From contig JBGCEJ010000035.1 in NCBI GenBank assembly GCA_045106235.1, positions 124,001 through 188,000 of the forward strand: a DNA stretch of 64,000 nt. Direction: 5' to 3'. Below, piece by piece: positions 27,241 to 35,416 of this stretch (within the stretch, counting starts at the first letter, position 1; each line of letters opens with the position of its first letter). Position numbers and translations under genes: made by a program. This stretch comes from UBA4427 sp045106235. Its GTDB lineage: Bacteria; Myxococcota_A; UBA9160; UBA4427. Under the pieces are notes generated by a model. That model saw only the letters and a list, made by a program, of their open reading frames with translations. It made no database searches and had not been told where the DNA came from.

Positions 27241-28068
27241 ATGAGCAAACTATCCATCAAGCGAGTCACAGCGAGCATCGGCGCCGAGATCGGCAATATC
27301 GATCTCCGCGAGCCCCTCGACGAATCGACCCTGAGCGCTGTCCAAGACGCGCTCGTCGAGCATCACGTGATCTTCTTCCGAGACCAGGACATCTCGGCGG
27401 AACAACAAATCGCCTTCGCCCGACAATTTGGCCAGATCAGCGTCCCGCCCTTCGCCCCAAAATACGGCACGAACCCCGAGATCATCGTGCTCGATCAAAC
27501 CAGCCCCAAAGGCGAAGGCGCCGACGCCTGGCATAGCGACAATACGTTTATGGCCGAGCCGCCCATGGGCTCGATCCTGAAGGCCGTGATGGTTCCCGAG
27601 GTCGGCGGCGATACCTGTTGGGCCAACTCAGTTGCGGCGTACGAAGCGCTTTCTCCTGCGATGCGCGACATGGTCGATGGCCTAACAGCCATCCACGACA
27701 TCACGAAGCCCCTGCAGAAGGGCATCGAAGCGGGCCATGCCGACGTGAATCTCGCCGAGATCCAAGAAAAATGGCCGCCCGTGACGCATCCTGTCGCCCG
27801 CACCCATCCCATCACGGGGCGCAAGAGCCTCTACGTCAACCGCAACTCCACCGTCCGGATCGTCGAACTCAGCGAGCGCGAGAATGAAATCATCCTCCCA
27901 ATGCTGAACGACCATATCCGCTCCCCGGCTTTCCAATGCCGATTTTCCTGGGACACCAATTCGGTGGCTTTCTGGGATAACCGGTCGGCGCAGCATTATG
28001 CGGTGCCCGATTATTCGGAACGCCGAATCATGAACCGCGTCACGATCGAGGGCGACGCTCCTTTTTAG
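27241..28068 (+). CDS. TauD/TfdA-family alpha-ketoglutarate-dependent dioxygenase
   Basis: Non-haem Fe(II) oxygenase, 275 aa. The metal triad is visible as His-x-Asp in AWHSDNTF and the distal His in SAQHYAVPDY. The alpha-ketoglutarate-binding arginine lies in SERRIMNRVTI. The N-terminal GAEIGNIDLREPLDE is typical of TauD relatives. It probably oxidises an organic substrate with O2 and alpha-ketoglutarate; sulfonate or phenoxy ether cannot be chosen from sequence. It starts 39 bp after the selenoprotein TAG (AAGGAAG upstream of ATG) and belongs to the same operon. Confidence 0.9.
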   Translation: MSKLSIKRVTASIGAEIGNIDLREPLDESTLSAVQDALVEHHVIFFRDQDISAEQQIAFARQFGQISVPPFAPKYGTNPEIIVLDQTSPKGEGADAWHSDNTFMAEPPMGSILKAVMVPEVGGDTCWANSVAAYEALSPAMRDMVDGLTAIHDITKPLQKGIEAGHADVNLAEIQEKWPPVTHPVARTHPITGRKSLYVNRNSTVRIVELSERENEIILPMLNDHIRSPAFQCRFSWDTNSVAFWDNRSAQHYAVPDYSERRIMNRVTIEGDAPF

Positions 28069-28152
28069 GAATTCGACCGCCTCTCGATGCGCACGCATAG
28101 CGCGCGCGGCACTCACGTATGGCCGGGCCAACCGGCCAAGGAGAACACCTTC

Positions 28153-28623
28153 ATGTCTGACCCCAATTCCGACCCGAAAGTCAAATTTCGCCATCTCGAC
28201 GATGAGAAATGGCAAGACGTCCGAGCGCTTGAGCTGCCCACTGGCCCTGCCCTCGTGCGCGAAAAATGGCTTGAATTCAGCGACAAATGCCTCTCGCTCT
28301 ATGCGAAATGGGATCCGGGAATGATGATCCATAAGCACGGACATAACAGCGAGCATGTCGTTTACGTCCTCGCCGGTTCGATGACCTGCGGAGACGTTGA
28401 ATGCACCCCGGGCATGCATATCACCCTGGAACAGGGCGCCTCTTTCGGGCCTTTCGTCGCGGGGCCCGAAGGGGTCGAGCTCTTCGAGGTCATGATGGGC
28501 GACCCGAGATCCTTCCCTGCAGACACAGAGGGATTCGAAAAGCTGCTCAAGGATAAGGGCGCCAAGCGGCTGCCCAATCCGCCGATCGATATGCCCGACT
28601 GGATCCAAGACACTCGAAACTAA
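28153..28623 (+). CDS. Cupin-domain protein 1 of the UGSC operon
   Basis: Single-domain cupin, 156 aa, from the ATG at 28153 with AAGGAG nine bases upstream. The metal-ligand pattern is HKHGHNSEHVVYVLAGSM in the first cupin motif, and a second motif around PGMHITLEQGASFGPFVAG. The C-terminal 40 residues are a charged tail ending in PDWIQDTRN. Cupins in degradative operons may be small dioxygenases, isomerases or ligand sensors. The role here is not determined. It sits 84 bp after the TauD-like gene and 16 bp before a second, divergent cupin. Confidence 0.8.
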   Translation: MSDPNSDPKVKFRHLDDEKWQDVRALELPTGPALVREKWLEFSDKCLSLYAKWDPGMMIHKHGHNSEHVVYVLAGSMTCGDVECTPGMHITLEQGASFGPFVAGPEGVELFEVMMGDPRSFPADTEGFEKLLKDKGAKRLPNPPIDMPDWIQDTRN

Positions 28624-28639
28624 GAAGGAACGAACCCAA

Positions 28640-29050
28640 ATGCCGAACGACAGCCAAGACGCCACCGAAGCCAAGATCCTGACCTATTCCCAGATCGATT
28701 GGGATAAGCCCCTCGAGACTTCTGCTCCCGGCGCAGCCCCGCCAAAGGAGATGGTCGAGAAGGCTCAGAAGACGGGCGCACGCCGCAAGAAGATCGTGCG
28801 CGGCGAAGCCGGCTTCTTTATGAACCGGTCGATGCTCCCCGCTGGCTTCAAAGTTCCCACGCATCACCACAACTACTCGGAGATGCTCATCGTCCTCAAG
28901 GGCGGCGCGACCTTCGATGACGATTTCGGTTCGGTCGGCCCCGACGACACGATCGTGATCCCTCCGAAGAAGCGCTACGGCTTCACCTGCGGGCCTGAAG
29001 GAATGGAGTTCCTGACGATCCGCTTGGGCGAAGCGAGCACAGAGCTCTAA
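28640..29050 (+). CDS. Cupin-domain protein 2 of the UGSC operon
   Basis: 136-aa cupin. The first motif is THHHNYSEMLIVLKGGATF with three adjacent His and a Glu as likely metal ligands. The second is weaker, around VGPDDTIVIPPKKRYGFTCGPEG. AAGGAA precedes the ATG by about ten bases. Its first 45 residues are not cupin-like and contain TYSQIDWDKPLET, a sequence seen also in acetylacetone-type cupins only loosely. The TAA overlaps the next ATG by one base, so it is coupled to the amidohydrolase. Substrate unknown. Confidence 0.8.
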   Translation: MPNDSQDATEAKILTYSQIDWDKPLETSAPGAAPPKEMVEKAQKTGARRKKIVRGEAGFFMNRSMLPAGFKVPTHHHNYSEMLIVLKGGATFDDDFGSVGPDDTIVIPPKKRYGFTCGPEGMEFLTIRLGEASTEL

Positions 29051-29901
29051 TGGCGAGCGCGCCGACGGAAGAAATCATCGATACCCATACCCATGTCGTC
29101 TCCGGCGATCATGAACGCTACCCGCTGAATCCGCGGGTCCTTTCGCCGAGCCAGTGGTATCTCGATTCTCCCGCAGACGCGGCGAAGCTGAAGGCCGCGA
29201 TGGACGATTCGGGGGTGGCGCAAGCGATCTTAGTTCAGGGCGTCGGCGCCTATACCTTCGAAAACGCCTACGCCATGGACGCAGCAAAGGAAACGCCTGA
29301 CCGCTTCATCTCCGCTTGCTGCGTCGACACCGAAGCAAGCGACGCCGTCGCTTCACTCGATCGCTGGGTGAACGAAGGCGGGGCCGCGGGAATTCGACTC
29401 TTCGCGATCACGCGGGAAGCGCATTCCTGGTTGTCCGAGGAGCGGACGTTTCCAGTTTGGGACCGTGCGGCGGAACTGGGTATTCATGTCATCGTGACGA
29501 TCCTGCCGCACCAGCTCGCCGAGCTCGAAAGCGTCCTCGAGCGTTTCCCCTCCACGCCGATTTCCCTCGACCACTGCGGCTTCGCCCTTCCCGACCCCGG
29601 TTATCGCAAAGCGCTCTATGCCCTTGCCCGATTCCCGAACCTCAACCTCAAGCTCACGACGCATGGCCTCGACGATGCCGTCAAGGACGAAGGCAGCGCT
29701 CGGCCGATGGTTGGCGAACTCGTCGATACCTTCGGCGCGGAGCGACTGATGTGGGGCTCGGACTATTGCCAGATTTACGACCGGCCCTATTCGGCCCTCG
29801 TCGACCTCGCGCGAGATGCGTTTCAGGATCTCAGCTCTGCCGATCGTGGCGCCGTCTTTTCCGGTACGGCCAAACGCCTCTGGCCAAGCCTCAACCGCTA
29901 G
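29050..29901 (+). CDS. Amidohydrolase-2-family hydrolase or decarboxylase
   Basis: 283-aa TIM-barrel enzyme of the amidohydrolase-2 (ACMS decarboxylase / lactonase) type. The N-terminal metal motif is IIDTHTHVVSG. SLDHCGFALPDP contributes the next His, and LMWGSDYCQIY carries the final Asp. Members of this family hydrolyse lactones such as 2-pyrone-4,6-dicarboxylate or decarboxylate aromatic acids, which fits a late step in the operon. It shares one base with the preceding cupin. It ends at 29901 with the convergent MFS gene ending at 29902, leaving no intergenic base. Confidence 0.85.
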   Translation: MASAPTEEIIDTHTHVVSGDHERYPLNPRVLSPSQWYLDSPADAAKLKAAMDDSGVAQAILVQGVGAYTFENAYAMDAAKETPDRFISACCVDTEASDAVASLDRWVNEGGAAGIRLFAITREAHSWLSEERTFPVWDRAAELGIHVIVTILPHQLAELESVLERFPSTPISLDHCGFALPDPGYRKALYALARFPNLNLKLTTHGLDDAVKDEGSARPMVGELVDTFGAERLMWGSDYCQIYDRPYSALVDLARDAFQDLSSADRGAVFSGTAKRLWPSLNR

Positions 29902-31287
29902 TTAGGCGTCGACGGCACGTGCGCGCGCCAGATCTTCAACGACGAACCGCGCCCCAACCAGGCAAGCCACACCGCTGATCAGAGGCATCAGGGTCGGAAA
30001 GAGAAGCGCGTACCGCAGCGCATTCTGACCATGCTCCGCCGTCAATGAATCAGCGAGCGCGCCGACGACCAAGGGCCCACCGGCCAACCCGATCAAGGTA
30101 CTGATCAGCGTCGAGACGGCCGCGGCAAAGGCCCGCATCCGGAGGGGCGATACGCCTTGGATCGCGGACATGAAGGGCGCCGTAAAGAATCCGCCGATCA
30201 CCGAGCCGACGATGCTGAATAGCAGCGCCACGGGGATCGCTTCGAAGGCGGTGCCCGCCAAGAAGGCAGGAAGCGGAATCATATCGGCTTCGGGCCAAAG
30301 CAAGAAGCAAACCAGAATCGGCGCGCTCACGATCTGACCAAACGCGGGCACCCACATGAAGTAGCGCTCGTCTTTCTTGATCAGGCGATCCGCGAGATAG
30401 CCTCCGAGGAAGATGCCGAGGATCGAAGGAACCGGGCTGGTGAGAAAATACCAGGTCGCCGCGTGGAACTCGCCGATCTCGTAGGTACGGATGAGAAAGG
30501 TCGGCTCCCAGAGGTTGCGGCCCATTGAGGCGAAGAGAGAAAAGCCGTTCGCAATCAGGATGCAGAGATACGTGCGCATTCCGAGCAGAAGCTTCAGGTT
30601 CGGCAGGAACGCGATGTCCGTCGAGGCACGACGCCCTTCACTTCGACCGCGCTCTGGCTCGGCCACGGTGAATCGGTAGAGGAGCGCGAGGCCGATTCCA
30701 GGAATGCCCGCGGCAAGAAAGGCGGTCCGCCAACCATGGGACTCTTCGATCCAACCGCCCAGCATCATGCCGAGCCCCATCCCGACCACGGCGCCAATCG
30801 AAATCACCGACATCCCTGCAGCGCGGCGTTCCGGCGGCAGGTAATCCGAGATCATAGAAACGCTCGGCGCCGTCGCGCCCGCCTCGCCGACGCCCACGCC
30901 CATGCGCATCAGGATGAGCTGAAAATGGGAGCCGACAAACGCAGCGCCGCAGGTAAAGAGACTCCACAATAAGAGACAAGCGGAGACGATATTTCGGCGC
31001 ACACCCGTCGTATCCGCATAGCGACCAATCGGCAGAACCAGAATGCTGTAGACGATCGCAAAAGAGGGACCGAGGAGAAATCCGACCTGCGTATCACTCA
31101 GGCCGAATTCCGCTTTGATCGGCGCCACCAGGATCGAGAGAATCGTTCGGTCGATCTGGCTGAACACCATCGTCAACAAAACCATCAACAACACGTAGTT
31201 CGTGTAGGCGGGCGAAAAGGTCTGGACGCCGCCGCCCTCGGATGACGTGCTCTGTTCTGGGCTGCTGGGCTCTTGGCTGCTGGACAA
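29902..31287 (-). CDS. MFS transporter (Spinster/hexuronate-type organic anion permease)
   Basis: 461-aa major facilitator with about 12 hydrophobic spans. Motif A-like RYADTTGVRRN lies between TM2 and TM3, and GVGVGEAGATAPS and DYLPPERRAAGMS are typical of the Spinster-like branch. The start is a TTG at 31287 with GGAGG five bases upstream; the first 25 residues are Ser/Pro/Glu-rich and cytoplasmic. It is convergent with, and directly abuts, the UGSC operon. It is a reasonable candidate for uptake of that pathway's substrate, although it is transcribed separately. Confidence 0.87.
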   Translation of the reverse strand: MSSSQEPSSPEQSTSSEGGGVQTFSPAYTNYVLLMVLLTMVFSQIDRTILSILVAPIKAEFGLSDTQVGFLLGPSFAIVYSILVLPIGRYADTTGVRRNIVSACLLLWSLFTCGAAFVGSHFQLILMRMGVGVGEAGATAPSVSMISDYLPPERRAAGMSVISIGAVVGMGLGMMLGGWIEESHGWRTAFLAAGIPGIGLALLYRFTVAEPERGRSEGRRASTDIAFLPNLKLLLGMRTYLCILIANGFSLFASMGRNLWEPTFLIRTYEIGEFHAATWYFLTSPVPSILGIFLGGYLADRLIKKDERYFMWVPAFGQIVSAPILVCFLLWPEADMIPLPAFLAGTAFEAIPVALLFSIVGSVIGGFFTAPFMSAIQGVSPLRMRAFAAAVSTLISTLIGLAGGPLVVGALADSLTAEHGQNALRYALLFPTLMPLISGVACLVGARFVVEDLARARAVDA

Positions 31288-31385
31288 TGAGGCCTCCGGA
31301 CGCGCCCGAAAATGGTCGCGCGTCTTACTGAACGGACGCTAGATCGTCCGCCCGCGCCCCCGCAACCACTTGGCTCGCCCGTAAA

Positions 31386-31424
31386 TAAAAAGGCCCCACT
31401 CCCCCAAACGGGAAGCAGGGCCTT
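31386..31424 (-). terminator. Intrinsic terminator after the acyl-CoA dehydrogenase genes
   Basis: Read on the minus strand: AAGGCCC, an inner CTTCCC/GGGGAG pairing, then GGGCCTT followed by a T run (five A at 31387-31391 on the plus strand). It lies 24 bases after the stop of the 31448-32638 gene and separates it from the MFS gene. Confidence 0.85.
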
Positions 31425-31447
31425 CACGACAATGGAACGACCGAGAC

Positions 31448-32638
31448 CTACTTCAGATCCTGCCGCGTGTAGTCAAGCAGACCACGCGCGATAATAAGTC
31501 GCTGGATTTCACCCGTGCCTTCGTAGATATCCGTGATGCGCGAGTCCCGCATCCACTTCTCGAGAAGATGTTCGCGAGAAGCGCCCATGCTGCCAAGAAT
31601 TTCGATGCAGCCCTGAGTAATCTGCCGCACAGCAGAGCCCGCGTGCGCCTTACATACGGAAGACTCCATGTTATTCGGAAGTCCCTTGCCCGCCATCCAA
31701 GCACATTGCAGCGTCGTCAACTTCGAGGCATCAAATAGCGCCTCAAGCCGCATGAACTTCTCCGCCGCCGCAGAAAGACGCCCCATGCCGCCGGGCCCCG
31801 CTGAATAGTCGGGGACAATATCCGCTTCTTCGAGCTGCTCCCGCGTGTAGTCAATCGCCGCTTCGGCAATCCCGAGCCCCATCGCCGCCGTCAGCGGGCG
31901 GGTCATATTGAAAGTCTTCATGACCCCTCGGAAACCACCCGAACTTGCCTTCGGAATCGTTTCGTCGAGGCCGAGCAAGTTCTCGCGCGGAATGCGGCAA
32001 TCGCTGAAGACATACGCGGCGGTATCGTCGGCGCGAATCCCGAGTTTCTTTTCCTTATGGGGCACGTTGAACCCCGGCGTGTCCTTCTCAACGAGGAAGG
32101 ACTTGATGCCTGCGCGTCCTGCACTCTTGTCGATCGTCGCCCACATCACGACGCCCGTCGCGCGGATCCCGGTCGTCACGAAGATCTTCTCGCCGTTCAG
32201 AATCCACTCATTCGTTTCTTCATCCAGCACCGCGGTCGTCGAAACCCGAGAAGGATCCGATCCACATCCCGGCTCCGTAATCGCCATCGAAAGGAGCAGA
32301 TCGCCCCATTTCTCTTTCTGCTCGTCCGTCCCCGCCGCCGCCAGCGCCGCGTTCCCGAGGCCACCGCGCATAGAGCGCCTCACCCGAACCGAGTAGTCGC
32401 CCCAATACGAGCCCATCGTCTGCAGCATCATCATGATCGGGCCATGTGAATCCTCCATCCCGAGATCCGGCAGCTTCGCGAGGTTCTTGTAGAACTCCTC
32501 CGCCTCCGGCAGCACGTCCGGAATCATTTCTTCTTCGCGTTCATCAAACTCGCGCGCATAGCGCCGGGCGATCTCCGCCTCCGCTCGCGTCCGAGCAAGA
32601 TGCGCCTTGTCATTTTCCGTCAATCGAAAGTCGATCAT
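31448..32638 (-). CDS. Acyl-CoA dehydrogenase family protein (1)
   Basis: FAD-dependent acyl-CoA oxidation, 396 aa from the ATG at 32638. I choose this start because GGAG lies five to six bases upstream; two further ATG codons upstream in the frame are less well placed. Typical segments are AITEPGCGSDPSR (FAD/substrate loop), LNGEKIFVTTG, KLGIRADDTA, and ITDIYEGTGEIQRLIIARG carrying the catalytic-base glutamate. All functional residues appear intact. It is downstream of a second ACAD gene by 121 bp under the HxlR-type regulator. Chain-length specificity cannot be read. Confidence 0.92.
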   Translation of the reverse strand: MIDFRLTENDKAHLARTRAEAEIARRYAREFDEREEEMIPDVLPEAEEFYKNLAKLPDLGMEDSHGPIMMMLQTMGSYWGDYSVRVRRSMRGGLGNAALAAAGTDEQKEKWGDLLLSMAITEPGCGSDPSRVSTTAVLDEETNEWILNGEKIFVTTGIRATGVVMWATIDKSAGRAGIKSFLVEKDTPGFNVPHKEKKLGIRADDTAAYVFSDCRIPRENLLGLDETIPKASSGGFRGVMKTFNMTRPLTAAMGLGIAEAAIDYTREQLEEADIVPDYSAGPGGMGRLSAAAEKFMRLEALFDASKLTTLQCAWMAGKGLPNNMESSVCKAHAGSAVRQITQGCIEILGSMGASREHLLEKWMRDSRITDIYEGTGEIQRLIIARGLLDYTRQDLK

Positions 32639-32759
32639 TTCATTCTCCATCGCGGTCACGCTTTGGACCGCGGATTCAGTTCGTGACGCGCCGGCGAGAC
32701 CGGCACTCAGACGCTCAAGCGATCCGCCCGAGCGCAAGCGGCCCAAAGGGCCTAAGGGC

Positions 32760-33854
32760 CTAGAGCGCCACCAAGCCTTCCATTACGCCGAGCGTCCGCG
32801 CGTTGCGGAACCACATCTCGACGGGATGCTCGCGGATGAAGCCGTGGCCCCCGAGAACCTGAACGCCGTTGTCCGCAATCCACATGCTCTTTTCCGCGGC
32901 GTAAGCCCGCGCCTGCCAAGCCGCCTTCGTCGCGTCCTCGCCATGCTCAAGCAGACTCGCCGCCTGCCAGCAGAGCTGTCGCAAAGCATGCTGTTCGATG
33001 TGCATCTCCGAGAGCCGGAAAGCGATCGACTGCTTCTTCGAGATCGGCTCGTCGAAGGCCACGCGATCCTTCGTGTAGGGCACGCAATATTCGAGTACAG
33101 CGCGCGAAACTCCCAGCATCACCGTCGCCAGCGCCGCCCGTGAGCCGTTTAAAAGCAGCTGCACATCAGCGCCTTCCGTCCCGCCCAGCATCGCGTCCGC
33201 GTCCACTTCGACTCGCTCGAGTTCAAGCCCCGTCATCGAAAGTGCATGCAGCCCCATCTTCTTTTCGGGCTCGCTGATCGTGAGGCCAGCGGCATCCCGC
33301 GGCACGATGAAGGCGGCAACATCGTCACCCAACTGAGCCGTCACCAAAAAATGACTCGCGCGATCGCCGAGGACGACCATCGCCTTTCGACCCGAAAGAA
33401 CAAAGGACGACCCCTTTTGCTCCGCCACGGTCCGCGGCCGGCTGGCATCCGCGAGGGGGCCAGGCTCGAGCACCGCAATGGACCCCGTCGCAAAGGCATC
33501 GCCGCAAAAAAGTGGCAGAAGCGACTGTTTCTGGGCCTCCGTGCCCTGATCCAAGATCGCGTTCGCGAAGAGCGAAGGCGCAACCGCTGCCATTGCGAGG
33601 GCCGCATCGCCGTGGGCAAGCTCTTCGAGCAGGATCGCATTCGTCACCATCGAGCGCTCTTCGCCGGCACCTCCGTAGCTCTCAGGAATCTGCGTACTCG
33701 TGAGGCCGAGGCTCCACGCTGTATCCAGAAAGTCCTGCGGAATTTCCGCAGTCTCATCGCATTCACGCGCGATCGGCCGAATCGCATCCGCTGCGAATTC
33801 ACGCATCGCGTCGCGTACGAGCTCTTGATCTTCAGACATGCCAAACGAAATCAT
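32760..33854 (-). CDS. Acyl-CoA dehydrogenase family protein (2)
   Basis: 364-aa relative of gene 1, with a strong AAGGAG ribosome site before the ATG at 33854. N-terminal SEDQELVRDAMREFA and the GGHGFIREHPVEMWFRNART segment are typical. Yet the segment where most ACADs have the catalytic Glu in YEGT reads LGVMEGL, and the FAD loop AVLEPGPLADAS is divergent. It may therefore be a heterodimer partner of gene 1 or act on a different acyl group. The Ile/Ala/Met-rich central domain is intact. Paired ACAD genes of this kind are known for sterol and branched acyl-CoA oxidation. Confidence 0.87.
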   Translation of the reverse strand: MISFGMSEDQELVRDAMREFAADAIRPIARECDETAEIPQDFLDTAWSLGLTSTQIPESYGGAGEERSMVTNAILLEELAHGDAALAMAAVAPSLFANAILDQGTEAQKQSLLPLFCGDAFATGSIAVLEPGPLADASRPRTVAEQKGSSFVLSGRKAMVVLGDRASHFLVTAQLGDDVAAFIVPRDAAGLTISEPEKKMGLHALSMTGLELERVEVDADAMLGGTEGADVQLLLNGSRAALATVMLGVSRAVLEYCVPYTKDRVAFDEPISKKQSIAFRLSEMHIEQHALRQLCWQAASLLEHGEDATKAAWQARAYAAEKSMWIADNGVQVLGGHGFIREHPVEMWFRNARTLGVMEGLVAL

Positions 33855-33906
33855 GCTCTGTCTCCTTAAGGGGACTCATCCGCCCCAGTTTCAAAACCAC
33901 TACGAA

Positions 33907-34689
33907 TTAATCGGAATCCTTTGACGGGACCGAACGCGCCCCGGCAATCTGATGAAAAAAATCGTCCATCGCGACGCCCGCACCTTCCTTGTGAAGACGC
34001 CCTTGCTTCACCGCCTCACGCGCGTCGAGTACGCCTAACGCCACCGCGCACCAATCTCGAGCCGTCGCCGTGTACCGAACGTCCGCGCCTTCCGCGAAGC
34101 CCTCTATGACTTCGCAATGTCCCTCGTCGATCACCACGGCCCACACGCCGCCGCCCTCGCCGCTCAAGCGGATCTCGAAAACAACGCGCCGCCCCTTCAC
34201 CGCATCCTCGCGGAGCAGATTCGGAAGCGCCTCCAGGACCGAGAGCGCGGAGGTCTCGGTAAATCGCGACGCATCGATGTCCAGCGCGTTGATGCCTTCG
34301 CGTACCCACCATTTCGCGATGGAGGAAATGATCGGTTCGAGGGAGCGCCCCTTCTCTGTCACGCAATAAAGAGAACGCGTGCCCTGGGCTTCGGTCTCGA
34401 CGAAGCCGTCGGAGCGCATCTGGCGCAGACGACTGGAGAGAACGCGCGGGGCGATCCCCGTACGAACCCGAAGCTCCTGAAACCCTTTCGCCCCCGCGAG
34501 CAGCTGCCGAACGATCACAAGGCTCCAGCGATCGCCGATCACGTCCAACGCGCGTGCCACCGGATCAAAGATCTGCGCCGGGCGCAGAATCTCCGACTTC
34601 CGATTCGCCCGATCCCCGGAGGGCTTCAGCGCCACCGCGGCCGCGGTCGACTCGGACGCGCTGTCATTTTCGATAAGGGTCTCAGACAT
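33907..34689 (-). CDS. HxlR-type winged-helix regulator with C-terminal SCP2-like domain
   Basis: 260 aa. Residues about 40-125 form the HxlR-type winged helix (VARALDVIGDRWSLVIVRQL, GIAPRVLSSRLRQM). The last 110 residues look like a sterol-carrier-protein-2 (SCP2) fold, which could bind an acyl-CoA or sterol ligand. That would suit control of the adjacent ACAD pair, which starts 52 bp downstream. The first 35 residues are Ser/Ala-rich and disordered. The promoter upstream has a -10 ending only eight bases from the ATG with no ribosome site, so the mRNA is probably leaderless. Confidence 0.82.
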   Translation of the reverse strand: MSETLIENDSASESTAAAVALKPSGDRANRKSEILRPAQIFDPVARALDVIGDRWSLVIVRQLLAGAKGFQELRVRTGIAPRVLSSRLRQMRSDGFVETEAQGTRSLYCVTEKGRSLEPIISSIAKWWVREGINALDIDASRFTETSALSVLEALPNLLREDAVKGRRVVFEIRLSGEGGGVWAVVIDEGHCEVIEGFAEGADVRYTATARDWCAVALGVLDAREAVKQGRLHKEGAGVAMDDFFHQIAGARSVPSKDSD

Positions 34690-34694
34690 GAAAT

Positions 34695-34726
34695 GAGTAT
34701 CTAATTGATACTCCCAGTGATAGCAA
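34695..34726 (-). promoter_or_regulatory. Promoter and palindromic operator of the HxlR-type gene
   Basis: Minus strand: -35 TTGCTA (34721-34726), a 17-base spacer and -10 TAGATA (34698-34703). The palindrome GAGTATCAATTAGATACTC (34695-34713) covers the -10 element with two perfect 7-bp arms. An operator over the -10 suggests autorepression by the encoded regulator. Confidence 0.75.
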
Positions 34727-34732
34727 TAAAGA

Positions 34733-34763
34733 ACTCATAGTCATTTGCGACTCATACTCATTT
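34733..34763. repeat. Direct repeat upstream of the HxlR-type promoter
   Basis: ACTCATAGTCATTT (34733-34746) and ACTCATACTCATTT (34750-34763) match in 13 of 14 positions, spaced 17 bases apart. They share the ACTCAT core with the operator palindrome, so they may be additional regulator sites. Confidence 0.6.
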
Positions 34764-34848
34764 CTATACGCCCGCGCGACAACCGAGACAGCCTGGATCG
34801 CCGCTGCCAGATCGGACGCGGGGAGAGCTCGCCCTGGACCGCCGGCGC

Positions 34849-34877
34849 TTGCTCCGATCCGCGCGCCCGATTAGGAT
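34849..34877 (+). promoter_or_regulatory. Sigma-70-type promoter of rnpB
   Basis: -35 TTGCTC (34849-34854), 17-base spacer, -10 TAGGAT (34872-34877). The predicted transcription start near 34884 lies just before the first helix of the RNase P RNA. Confidence 0.7.
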
Positions 34878-34888
34878 GCGCCAGCCCG

Positions 34889-35310
34889 CTGAAGGTGGCT
34901 GGAAGGTCGCCGGTGAACACATAAAGTTCACGGGAGGAAAGTCCGGGCTCCACAGGACAGGAAGGTCGCTAACAGCGACCCGGGGAAACCCGAGGGAAAG
35001 CGCAGCAGAAATTACACCGCCGATGGCGCTTCATTCTTCGGAATGCGGCGCACAGGTAAGGTTGAAATCGTGGGGTAAGAGCCCACGCGCGACAGCCGGG
35101 TGACCGGCGGCGAGGCAAGCCCCTTCCGGAGCAAGCTCGAATAGGCACATCGTTGAGAGCGGTCCGCTCAATCGCTGGGATTTCGGTTCCGGCGCGGTGT
35201 ACGGGTGAGAGTGCTTGAGCCCTGTAGCAATGCAGGGCCTAGAGGAATGATCTTTACCGGCGAAGCGGCAACGCGGCGTCGTGACAAAACCCGGCTTATA
35301 GGCCACTCCG
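34889..35310 (+). ncRNA. rnpB: RNase P RNA, bacterial class A
   Basis: Catalytic RNA that removes tRNA 5' leaders. Conserved blocks in order: GAGGAAAGTCCGGGCTCCA (34934 onward), ACCGCCGATGG, GGTAAGG followed by GTGGGGTAAGAGCCCAC, GAGCAAG with AATAGG, GCTTGAGCC with TAGAGGAATGA, and ACAAAACCCGGCTTA with TAGGCC. Helix P1 can be formed by GGTGGCT (34894-34900) with GGCCACT (35301-35307). The length of about 420 nt is typical of class A. The ends are placed from P1 and the upstream promoter and may be off by several bases. Confidence 0.95.
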
Positions 35311-35416
35311 GATTCGTTCCGGACCTTCAGGAGGAAGCCCTCGGGTCATCCCTGAAGCGCTTCGACGGGCAATCGAAGAGCCGGCCCCGCAACGCAAGGT
35401 CAACCCCGGACCGAAA

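Noticed and set aside
33907..34689. Resistance regulator or antibiotic resistance locus (with the APH-like kinase at 17629-19008)
   Set aside because: The kinase belongs to the lipid-associated phosphotransferase type and the regulator sits with acyl-CoA dehydrogenases; nothing points to resistance.
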